DNA of 64,000 nt from the NCBI GenBank assembly GCA_046350095.1, contig JAXMBA010000003.1:186001-250000 (forward strand), given 5' to 3'. The number at the start of each line of letters is the position of its first letter. Positions within the stretch are counted from its first letter, which is position 1. This document shows positions 57,157 through 64,000 of the stretch, in pieces. Both the position numbers and the translations under genes were made by a program. The stretch comes from Urbifossiella sp046350095. GTDB taxonomy: Bacteria; Planctomycetota; Planctomycetia; Gemmatales; Gemmataceae. Below the pieces are notes generated by a model that was not told the origin of the DNA, made no database searches, and saw only the letters and a program-made list of their open reading frames with translations.

Positions 57157-59010
57157 CTACGGCCGCGGCCGGTCGCCGTCGCGCTTCGGCACGCCGGCCA
57201 CCACCGCGAGCGCCGCGGTGCCGTCCGTCGTCAGCGTCACCGTCACGCGGTCGGCGGTCTGCAGGTCGCTCAGCTTCGCCGCCTTGCCGTCGAGCGTCAC
57301 CGTCAGCACCGAGGACAGCGTCACCGTCCGCTGCACCACCTGCCCCTCGCTCCGCTTGCCGACGGTCAACGAGTTCTTCCCCACGTCGGCGACGAACCCG
57401 ACCAACTTCTCGCCGGTGATTGTCACCTTCGTCGCCGGCTGCCGCTCGCCCGGCAGTTCGACCTCGGCCACGCCCTTCACCGGCACGTCGGCCAGCTTGG
57501 CGGCCTTGCCGTCCACCGTCACCGCTGTGTCCTTGTTCACCCGGACGAGGTCGCGTCGCTCGCCGCCGTCGCCCTTGCGCTCCAGCGTGAGGGTGCCGCC
57601 GCCGTCCGGGTCCGAGAGGATGCCGGTGACCGTACCCGTCTGCTTCGCCACCCGCGCCGGCCGCTTCTCGCCGTCCTGCGCGCTGATAAACTCCTCGTCT
57701 GCCTCGCCGCCGTCCGGCTTCCGCTTCGCCAAGCCGTGGCTCACGCCCAGCACCGTGGTGCCGTCCACGCTCAGCTGCACCGTCACCGGCTCGCCGACGG
57801 GCAGCTCGGACAGCTTCACGTCCTTGCCGTCGCGGGTCACCTTCGCGCCGGCGGCCAGGGTGTACTCCACGTCGGTCGGCTTCGCCTTCAGTGACAGTTT
57901 GTTGTCACCGACGCCGACGAGCAGGCTCGTGACGCGGCGGCCGGTCGCGGCGATCTTCGTCGCCGGCCCCTTATCGGACTCGCGCTCCACCTCCACGCTC
58001 GCCCCGGCCTTCAGGTCGCCGAGCTTCGCCGCCTTGCCGTCGGCGGTGACGGCCACGTCCTTCGCCAGCGGCACGATCAGGTCGGCCTCGTTCTTCCGCG
58101 TCAGCGTGATGGTGCCGGCCCCGGCGTCGACGGCGCCGAGGGTGCCGGCGACGCGGGCGCCGGCCGGGCGGGCGGGCTTGTCCTTCTGCTTCGCGGCGGG
58201 TGCCTTCTCGGCGGGGTTGGGCGGCTGGGCGCCGGTCAGGCCGACGGCCCCGGCGGACACGGCGAACGCGGCCACGACGGCGGCGGGGAGCTTCCAGGCG
58301 GGGGCGGACATGGCGGCGAGAACCTCCTGAGTGAGGGCGAGGACCGGGGCCGACGCCGGCGCGGCCCCGACGGCGGAATCGATCGTTGCGGCCGACAGCG
58401 AGGGCGGGACGACGGCCGGGAGCAGCACCGCGGGAACGACGACGCCGCGCCGTTCGAGCCGGCCGCGGAGTAGGTCGCGGGCGCGGGCCAGCCGGCTGGA
58501 CACGGTGCCCTCCGGTAGGCCGAGGCGGTCCGCGGCTTCCGCCTTGCCGAGCCCCTGCACGCCGCACAGCACCAGCGGCAGGCGGTACTTTTCCGGCAGC
58601 TCCGCCACCTGGGCGTCGATCAGGCGGAGCAGTTCGGCGTCGGCCGCCGGCGGCTCCGGGCGCGCGGCGTACTTCGCTTCGACCTCCCGGCGGCGATAAT
58701 CACGGCCGCGGGCCTTCAACGCGGTGCGGACGGCGACGCCGTACAGCCACGCCCCGAGCAGGTCCGGCGCCCGGCCGGCGCGCCTCGCGAGTACGAGGAA
58801 CGTGACCTGGAACGCGTCGGCGGCGGCGTGCGGGTCGCGGAGCACGCGGCGGCAAACCCCGAGCACCATCGGCCCGTGCCGGCGGACGAGCGCCCCGAAG
58901 GCTTCGTCGTCGCGGCCGGCCCGGTAGCGGGCCAGGAGCGCGTCGTCGCCGGCGTCGTCGCGGACCCGGTCGAGCATCCGGCGGACCGCCCCCAGCCGGG
59001 CCGTTGCCAT
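57157..59010 (-). CDS. ECF sigma factor with transmembrane segment and repeated C-terminal domains
   Basis: The 617-residue protein begins with an ECF sigma-70 unit: region 2 (ARYRAGRDDEAFGALVRRHG, LRDPHAAADAFQVTFLVLAR) and region 4 (LPEKYRLPLVLCGVQGLGKA, GLPEGTVSSRLARARDLLRG). A membrane segment follows (LPAAVVAAFAVSAGAVGLTG, about residue 250), then a long extracytoplasmic part with four repeats of the type VTxDGKxAKLxDL. So the sigma unit is tethered to the membrane by its own C terminus, with a probable sensing ectodomain. Planctomycetes have such membrane-linked ECF factors without a separate anti-sigma gene. Start ATG 59010 has GGAGG five bases upstream; ATG 59013 is an alternative. Confidence 0.9.
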   Translation of the reverse strand: MATARLGAVRRMLDRVRDDAGDDALLARYRAGRDDEAFGALVRRHGPMVLGVCRRVLRDPHAAADAFQVTFLVLARRAGRAPDLLGAWLYGVAVRTALKARGRDYRRREVEAKYAARPEPPAADAELLRLIDAQVAELPEKYRLPLVLCGVQGLGKAEAADRLGLPEGTVSSRLARARDLLRGRLERRGVVVPAVLLPAVVPPSLSAATIDSAVGAAPASAPVLALTQEVLAAMSAPAWKLPAAVVAAFAVSAGAVGLTGAQPPNPAEKAPAAKQKDKPARPAGARVAGTLGAVDAGAGTITLTRKNEADLIVPLAKDVAVTADGKAAKLGDLKAGASVEVERESDKGPATKIAATGRRVTSLLVGVGDNKLSLKAKPTDVEYTLAAGAKVTRDGKDVKLSELPVGEPVTVQLSVDGTTVLGVSHGLAKRKPDGGEADEEFISAQDGEKRPARVAKQTGTVTGILSDPDGGGTLTLERKGDGGERRDLVRVNKDTAVTVDGKAAKLADVPVKGVAEVELPGERQPATKVTITGEKLVGFVADVGKNSLTVGKRSEGQVVQRTVTLSSVLTVTLDGKAAKLSDLQTADRVTVTLTTDGTAALAVVAGVPKRDGDRPRP

Positions 59011-59139
59011 CATCCCCTCCGCGTTCGTCGCCGTACTGTGCCGCCGCACCCGCAGGGCGGTCCGCCATTTTTCCGGAATCCGCGGGTCGAGTGTACCCGA
59101 ATCCCGCCGCCCGCGGGGCGCGGCGGTACAATCCCCCGC

Positions 59140-60375
59140 ATGAAGTACGTCATCGTCATCCCCGACGGGTGCGCCGACGAGCCGCTCGAGGCCCTCGGCG
59201 GCAAAACGCCCCTGCAAGCCGCCCGCCTCCCGAACATGGACCGCATCGCCCGCACCGGCGTCGTCGGCCGCGCCAACAACGTCCCGCCGTCGCTCACCCC
59301 CGCGTCCGACGTGGCGACGCTGTCGCTGTTCGGGTACGACCCGCTCGCCGTGTACACCGGCCGCGCCCCGCTCGAAACCGCGGCGATGGGCATCCACCTC
59401 GGCCCGAACGACTACGCCATCCGCTGCAACCTCGTCCACACGCCCGACGGCCTCATGCGGGACTTCACCGCCGGCCACATCTCCAGCGAGGACGGCGCCC
59501 CGCTGATCCGGGCGCTCCAAAAGGAACTCGGCGGCCGCGAGGTGGCCGGCGGGGTCATCGAGTTCCACCCCGGCGTGCAGTACCGCAACATCCTCGTGTG
59601 GCGCGGCAAGACCGACGCCGAACCCTTCGCGCAAACGAAGTGTCAGCCCCCGCACGACATCCCCGACAAGCCGATCGCCGACTACCTGCCGAGCGGGCCG
59701 GGCGGCGAGGTGTTCCGCGAACTGATGGAGCTGAGCAAGCCGATCCTGGCAGGGCACCCGGTGAACGCGAAGCGGGCCGCCGCGGGGGAGAAGCCGGCCA
59801 CGCAGGTGTGGCTGTGGGGCCAGGGGAAGGCGCCGCGGATCGCGTCGTTCGAGGAGACCTACGGCCCGCGCGGGGCGATCATCTCGGCCGTCGATCTGGT
59901 CCGCGGCGTCGGCGTGCTGCTCGGCTGGCACCGGGTCGACGTGCCCGGCGCCACCGGCTACCTGGACACGGACTACGCCGCGAAGGGCCGCTACGCCGTG
60001 GAGGCGCTGGGGGCGTTCGACCTGGTGTGCGTTCACGTCGAGGCGCCGGACGAGGCCAGCCACGAGGGCCGCGCCGACGAGAAGGTGAAGGCGCTGGAGC
60101 GGATCGACAGCGACATTGTTGGCCCGCTGCTGGAGGCGCTGCCGGGGTTCGGCGACTGGCGCGTCCTGGTGTCGCCGGACCACCGCACCACGATCCGCAC
60201 ACGGGCGCACGCCCACGGAGCGGTGCCGTTCGCGGTCGCGGGGACGGGCGTCGCCGCGGCGGGGCAGGCGAGCTACGACGAGCCGACGGCCGCGGCCGCG
60301 GCGCTGGCCTTCGACCCGGGCTGGCACCTGATGCGGTGGTTCCTCGGCCGCGAACAAACGGGACAACAGGCATGA
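59140..60375 (+). CDS. Phosphoglycerate-mutase-like metalloenzyme, proposed homoserine kinase (TIGR02535 type)
   Basis: The 411-residue protein is of the ApgM/alkaline-phosphatase superfamily: VIVIPDGCADEPLEALGGKT at the start, the nucleophile-type PASDVATLSLFGYDPL, FDLVCVHVEAPDEASHEG, and LVSPDHRTTIRTRAHAHG near the end, supplying the two-metal site. It is either a 2,3-bisphosphoglycerate-independent phosphoglycerate mutase or the related TIGR02535 group proposed as homoserine kinase. The four-base overlap with dapB (ATGA at 60372-60375), an aspartate-pathway gene, favours the latter. Start ATG 59140 gives the classic N terminus. Confidence 0.85.
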   Translation: MKYVIVIPDGCADEPLEALGGKTPLQAARLPNMDRIARTGVVGRANNVPPSLTPASDVATLSLFGYDPLAVYTGRAPLETAAMGIHLGPNDYAIRCNLVHTPDGLMRDFTAGHISSEDGAPLIRALQKELGGREVAGGVIEFHPGVQYRNILVWRGKTDAEPFAQTKCQPPHDIPDKPIADYLPSGPGGEVFRELMELSKPILAGHPVNAKRAAAGEKPATQVWLWGQGKAPRIASFEETYGPRGAIISAVDLVRGVGVLLGWHRVDVPGATGYLDTDYAAKGRYAVEALGAFDLVCVHVEAPDEASHEGRADEKVKALERIDSDIVGPLLEALPGFGDWRVLVSPDHRTTIRTRAHAHGAVPFAVAGTGVAAAGQASYDEPTAAAAALAFDPGWHLMRWFLGREQTGQQA

Positions 60376-61163
60376 AGACCACGATCGCCATCAACGGCGC
60401 CGGCGGGCGGATGGGGCAGCGGCTCGTCGCCCTCGCGACCGAGGACGCCGCCCTGAAGGTCGTCGCCGCCCTCGACGCCCCCGGCTCACCTGCCGTCGGC
60501 CGCGACGCCGGCGAGATCGCAGGCGTCGGCCCCATCGGCGTGCCGGTCACCGGCGAGCTGCCGCTCGACCCGCGCCCCGATTGCGTCATCGACTTCTCCG
60601 CCCCCGCGGGCACGATGGCGGTGCTACCGGTGTGCGTGGCCCGCCGCATCCCGCTGGTCGTGTCCACCACCGGCCACACCGACGCGCAGAAGGCCGAGAT
60701 CGAGGCCGCGGCGCACGACACGGCCGTCCTGTTCGCGCCGAACATGAGCCTGGTCGTGAACCTGCTGTTCAAGCTGGTGCGATTGACGGCCGAGGCGCTG
60801 AACGGGAAGGGGTTCGACGCCGAGATCATCGAGCGGCACCACCGGTTCAAGAAGGACTCGCCGAGCGGCACGGCGATGCACTTCGCCGAGGTCATCCGCG
60901 AGGTGCAGGGCGGCCGGTTCGTGCACGGCCGCGAGGGGCTCGTCGGCGAGCGGCAGGCCGACGAGATCGGCGTCCACGCGGTCCGCGCCGGCGACAACGT
61001 GGGCGAGCACACGATCGTGTTCAGCACGCTTGGTGAGACGCTGGAGCTGGTCCACAAGGGGCACAGCCGCGACAGCTACGCCCGCGGGGCGCTGCTGGCG
61101 GCGGCGTTCCTGGCGACGAAGACGGCCGGCCGGTACACGATGGCCGACGTGCTAGGGCTGTGA
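60372..61163 (+). CDS. dapB: 4-hydroxy-tetrahydrodipicolinate reductase
   Basis: The 263-residue protein has the DapB Rossmann start IAINGAGGRMGQRLVALA, VIDFSAPAGTMAVLPVC, STTGHTDAQKAEIEAAA, APNMSLVVNLLFKLV and the signature ERHHRFKKDSPSGTA with the catalytic His and Lys. It reduces the dihydrodipicolinate precursor with NAD(P)H in lysine and diaminopimelate synthesis. It is translationally coupled to the upstream proposed homoserine kinase. The TGA stop (61161-61163) touches the left arm of a 37-nt palindrome. Confidence 0.96.
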   Translation: MKTTIAINGAGGRMGQRLVALATEDAALKVVAALDAPGSPAVGRDAGEIAGVGPIGVPVTGELPLDPRPDCVIDFSAPAGTMAVLPVCVARRIPLVVSTTGHTDAQKAEIEAAAHDTAVLFAPNMSLVVNLLFKLVRLTAEALNGKGFDAEIIERHHRFKKDSPSGTAMHFAEVIREVQGGRFVHGREGLVGERQADEIGVHAVRAGDNVGEHTIVFSTLGETLELVHKGHSRDSYARGALLAAAFLATKTAGRYTMADVLGL

Positions 61164-61253
61164 ATGACCAATTACCAATGACCCACCAATGACCAAGGAC
61201 AGGAGCCGGCTGTCTACCTTGGTCATTGGTGGGTCATTGGTAATTGGTCATTC
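61162..61253. repeat. Heptad-armed palindrome between dapB and rnr
   Basis: Perfect 37-nt arms 61162-61198 and 61217-61253 surround an 18-nt loop. The arms are made of AATGACC-type heptads (AATGACC, AATTACC, AATGACC, then a second AATGACC after a short spacer). The element fills most of the gap and begins at the dapB stop. Confidence 0.93.
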
Positions 61254-61310
61254 CGGAAGTGCGGGTGCGTAGAATTCGTCGCCAGAGCGTTGCCAACTCC
61301 AGAAGCCCCC

Positions 61311-63578
61311 ATGTCTGACCTCGTCACCCGCATCGTCCACGCCGTCACCCGCCCGAGCTACTCGCCGGTCAAGGCGAAGGTGCTCGCGAAGCGGATGAAC
61401 GTCACCGACGAGCAGTACCCCGAGTTCCGCCAGACGCTCCGCGCGCTGGTCCGCGAGGGGCGGCTCGCCGTCGGCCCGAACCAGACCCTCCGCCCCGGCG
61501 ACCCGCACGGCACCGCCGTCGGCGTCTACCGCCGCGGCAAGTCCGGCGTGGGGCACGTCCGCCCCAACGCGGTGGCCGGCACCCAGGCGCCGGACATCTT
61601 CATCCGCGAGGACAAGGCCGCCGACGCCGCTAACGGCGACGAGGTGGTGGTGCGCATCACCCGCGCCGCGGGGAAACTCCGCGACGCGGCCGGCGAGGTG
61701 GTGCGCGTCCTCACCCGCGCCACCCGCACGTTCGTCGGCACCTACTTCGAGCGCGACGGCGAGGGGTTCGTGCGCATCGACGGGACACTGTTCGCGCACA
61801 GCGTCTCCGTCGGCGACCCCGGGGCGAAGGGCGTGAAGCCGCAGGACAAGGTCGTCATCGACCTTCTCCGCTTCCCCACCGTCAACGACCGAGGCGAGGG
61901 CGTCATCACGGAGGTGCTCGGCGCCCACGGCGCGCCCGGCGTGGACACGCTGTCCGTCATCAAGGCGCTCGGGCTGCCCGAGGAGTTCCCGCCCGAGGCG
62001 CTCGCCGAGGCGCGGCAGGCGGCGAGCCTGTTTTCGGAGAGCGACCTGCACGGCCGCACCGACTTCACCGACGAGCTGGTCGTGACCATCGACCCGGCCG
62101 ACGCCCGCGACTTCGACGACGCGGTGAGCGTGACCATCGACCCGAAGACGAAGCACTGGGTGCTGACCGTCCACATCGCCGACGTGGGTCATTTTGCGAA
62201 GCCGGGCGGCCCGCTGGACGCCGAGGCGCGGCGCCGCGCGACGAGCATCTACCTGCCGCAGAAGGTCATCCCGATGTTCCCGGAGGTGATCTCGAACGGG
62301 CTGGCGAGCCTGCAAGAGGGCAAGGTGCGGTACGTGAAGACGGTGCGGATGGAGTTCACGCCGGGCTTACAGAAAGGGCACGTGTCGTTCTTCAACGCGG
62401 CGATCCGCGTGCGGAAGCGGTTCACCTACGAGCAGGTGCAGGAGGTGTTCGACGGGCTGAGTCAGAAGAAGCAGCCGGATAATGGACAGGATAACAGGAT
62501 GAACAGGATGCCGAACCCAGACTCGGGTTTCGATCCTGTTCATCCTGTTATCCTGTCTAATAATTCCGACCCAGTCCCCGCCATGCTGAAGCGGATGCGC
62601 GACCTGGCGCTGCTGCTTCGCAAGAAGCGATTCAAGCGCGGCGCGCTCGAACTCACCATGCCCGAGGCGGTGCTGGAGTACGACGCCGACGGCCGCATGA
62701 CCGGCGCCCACTTCGCCGAGCACAACCTGAGCCACCAGGTGATCGAGGAGTTCATGCTCGCCGCGAACGAGGCCGTGGCCGAGCACCTGACGCGCGAAGA
62801 AGTCCCCTTCCTCCGCCGCGTCCACCCGGCGCCGAAGGAGGAGAAGCTGGAGGCGTTCGCGCAGTTCGCGGGCATCCTGGGCTACCCGATCAAGCGGCAC
62901 AAGGACCGCGGCGAACTCCAGCGGGTGCTGAACGAGACGGCCGACAAGCCGGAGCGCGCCGCGGTCCACTACGCGCTCCTGCGCAGCCTCAAGCAGGCGG
63001 CGTACTCGCCGGTGCAAGACGAGCACTACGCCCTCGCCAGCACGCACTACTGCCACTTCACGTCGCCCATCCGCCGCTACCCGGACCTGGTCGTTCACCG
63101 CCTCCTCGACCGCTGGATCAAGACCGGCCGCGCCTCCGCCGACATCAACGAGCTGACGGCGCTCGGCGACCACTGCTCGAAGCTGGAGCGGCGCGCCGAG
63201 ACGGCCGAGCGCGAGCTGGTGAAGGTGCGCATCCTGACGTTTCTGAGCCGCCGCCTCGGCGAGACGTTCGACGCCGTCATCACCGGCGTCGCGGAGTACG
63301 GCTTCTTCGCGCAGGTGGAACAGTTCCCGGCGGAAGGGCTCGTCCACATCTCGTCGCTGGTGGACGACTACTACCACTTCGACGGCGCCGGCCACGCGCT
63401 GGAGGGCGGCCGGTCGCGGAAGCGGTTCCGCCTCGGCGACCGGGTGCGCGTCGAGGTGGCGCGCGTGGACCTGCCCAAGCGGATGCTCGACTTCCGCCTC
63501 GTGCCCCCGGACGGCAAGGGGCGTCCCGAGGCCCCCCGGCCGCGGACGCGGCCCGCCGGTCACCCGCGGCGGCGCTGA
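61311..63578 (+). CDS. rnr: Ribonuclease R
   Basis: The 755-residue exoribonuclease has a winged-helix/cold-shock front part, the RNB catalytic domain with DPADARDFDDAVSV (about residue 262, the Mg-binding Asp cluster), the central CHFTSPIRRYPDLVVHRLLD motif and a C-terminal S1 domain (ETFDAVITGVAEYGFFAQVE, EGLVHISSLVDDYYHFD). It degrades structured RNA 3' to 5'. Residues of about 385-425 (QKKQPDNGQDNRMNRMPNPD and following) are an in-frame insertion from a palindrome and are unlike the usual family sequence, sitting between EQVQEVFDG and MLKRMRDLALLLR. The insertion is in the catalytic domain at a loop. Confidence 0.95.
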   Translation: MSDLVTRIVHAVTRPSYSPVKAKVLAKRMNVTDEQYPEFRQTLRALVREGRLAVGPNQTLRPGDPHGTAVGVYRRGKSGVGHVRPNAVAGTQAPDIFIREDKAADAANGDEVVVRITRAAGKLRDAAGEVVRVLTRATRTFVGTYFERDGEGFVRIDGTLFAHSVSVGDPGAKGVKPQDKVVIDLLRFPTVNDRGEGVITEVLGAHGAPGVDTLSVIKALGLPEEFPPEALAEARQAASLFSESDLHGRTDFTDELVVTIDPADARDFDDAVSVTIDPKTKHWVLTVHIADVGHFAKPGGPLDAEARRRATSIYLPQKVIPMFPEVISNGLASLQEGKVRYVKTVRMEFTPGLQKGHVSFFNAAIRVRKRFTYEQVQEVFDGLSQKKQPDNGQDNRMNRMPNPDSGFDPVHPVILSNNSDPVPAMLKRMRDLALLLRKKRFKRGALELTMPEAVLEYDADGRMTGAHFAEHNLSHQVIEEFMLAANEAVAEHLTREEVPFLRRVHPAPKEEKLEAFAQFAGILGYPIKRHKDRGELQRVLNETADKPERAAVHYALLRSLKQAAYSPVQDEHYALASTHYCHFTSPIRRYPDLVVHRLLDRWIKTGRASADINELTALGDHCSKLERRAETAERELVKVRILTFLSRRLGETFDAVITGVAEYGFFAQVEQFPAEGLVHISSLVDDYYHFDGAGHALEGGRSRKRFRLGDRVRVEVARVDLPKRMLDFRLVPPDGKGRPEAPRPRTRPAGHPRRR
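62485..62557. repeat. Tandem-armed palindrome inside rnr
   Basis: Perfect 25-nt arms 62485-62509 and 62533-62557 surround a 23-nt loop. The arms are three ACAGGAT-type units spaced by 0-2 bases. Weaker pairing (62478-62484 with about 62558-62567) extends them outward. The reading frame of rnr is kept through the element. Confidence 0.93.
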
Positions 63579-63648
63579 CGCCGGCTCAAGTTCCCCACCC
63601 CGCACGACCGATACCACCAGGAGAGTCCGCCGCCGCGGGGGAGGGGTC

Positions 63649-64000
63649 ATGCGCGTGCGCTCGCTGGTCGCCGGGTTGGGGGTCGCGCTCGGCGGGTCGG
63701 CCGCGGCCCAGCCGGAGCCCGCCCGCTTCCCCACGCCGCCCGTCCTGCCGTCGCGGCCGGTCACCATGCCGGTGCCGCAGACGGCGCCGCTCCCCGTCGC
63801 GCCGCCCGGCGTCGTCGCCCCGCCGACGGAACTCGACGCGCTGCCGTACCCCGAGAACCGTACGCCGATCGACGCCGGCCTGCTGCTCGCCCGCCGCACC
63901 GTCACCGGGTGGCAGGTGGCCGCCGGGCCGCGCGTGTTCCGCGAGCTCGGCGACGACGAGGCGTCGGCCCACGAGATCGTCCGCGTCCTCCGCGCGCAGC
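63649..64000 (+). CDS. Secreted Pro-rich protein, 3' end outside window
   Basis: From ATG 63649 (GGGGGAGGGG just upstream) the frame stays open to the end of the window, giving 117 residues. It begins with a signal peptide (MRVRSLVAGLGVALGGSAAA) and a proline-rich linker (FPTPPVLPSRPVTMPVPQTA), then PYPENRTPIDAGLLLARRTV and GWQVAAGPRVFRELGDDEAS. Nothing allows a family assignment. It may belong to the planctomycete secreted proteins with long Pro-rich tethers. It follows rnr by 70 bases and could be cotranscribed. Confidence 0.6.
   Translation, partial: MRVRSLVAGLGVALGGSAAAQPEPARFPTPPVLPSRPVTMPVPQTAPLPVAPPGVVAPPTELDALPYPENRTPIDAGLLLARRTVTGWQVAAGPRVFRELGDDEASAHEIVRVLRAQ

Noticed and set aside
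57157..60366. A continuous minus-strand frame fusing the sigma factor with about 450 extra N-terminal residues
   Set aside because: The extra part is antisense to the phosphoglycerate-mutase-like gene and has shadow composition; the sigma factor has a good start with GGAGG at 59010.

Overview
The window is high-GC DNA with the gene content of a planctomycete, most likely of the Gemmataceae. Evidence is the density of planctomycete-restricted families: three DUF1501 proteins, a PSCyt1/DUF1549/DUF1553 protein, a DUF1592-type cytochrome-like protein next to its usual DUF1552 partner, DUF1559 pseudopilin-like proteins, a TIGR03067 protein and an ECF sigma factor with a large C-terminal extension. 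The phylum is well supported; the family and genus are inference. No rRNA, tRNA, CRISPR array or phage module was seen.

Layout. 1-4.8 kb: ThuA-like protein, M28 peptidase, and a DUF1501 gene split by an IS1595-type insertion sequence with intact inverted repeats and an 8-bp target duplication. 4.9-13.4 kb: Gemmata-type hypotheticals, an amidohydrolase, a Gfo/Idh/MocA oxidoreductase, a LOG-family protein, a PSD1-type protein, then a lipoprotein/DUF1559 pair. 13.5-17.8 kb: GNAT, PQQ beta-propeller, and a pstB-phoU-phoB phosphate operon. 17.9-26.6 kb: DUF1501-DUF1552-DUF1592-DUF1501, all on the minus strand. 26.7-31.5 kb: compact type II secretion/pilus-like operon (ATPase, two GspF-like proteins, three minor-pseudopilin-like proteins). 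31.6-40.0 kb: TIGR03067 protein, an unknown, hemF, then an MBOAT O-acyltransferase with four tandem SGNH-like paralogues joined by 4-base overlaps. 40.2-49.5 kb: purM, a DUF1559 fusion, a secreted unknown, DUF1573, ilvN, a polytopic membrane protein and a possible haem-catalase-superfamily protein. 49.5-64 kb: a giant Ser/Thr kinase-ATPase preceded by an overlapping small ORF, glnE, the ECF sigma factor, a phosphoglycerate-mutase-like proposed homoserine kinase overlapping dapB, and RNase R.

The most striking unexplained signal is a population of about 17 palindromes. Most lie in short intergenic gaps, where arms often contain or abut stop or start codons. Three lie in frame inside coding genes (rnr, glnE, an SGNH gene). 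At least five (16.05, 16.84, 55.33, 61.16 and 62.49 kb) have arms made of 7-9-nt tandem units arranged as inverted pairs. Two other sequence families recur, at 6.8/8.6/45.3 kb and at 19.3/57.1 kb.

Functional links that can be read from the layout: aspartate-pathway genes (proposed homoserine kinase and dapB) overlap; phosphate-signalling genes are co-directional with palindromes in every junction; the MBOAT and SGNH genes form an exopolysaccharide O-acylation-type cluster; the ATPase/GspF/pseudopilin genes form one translationally coupled operon.
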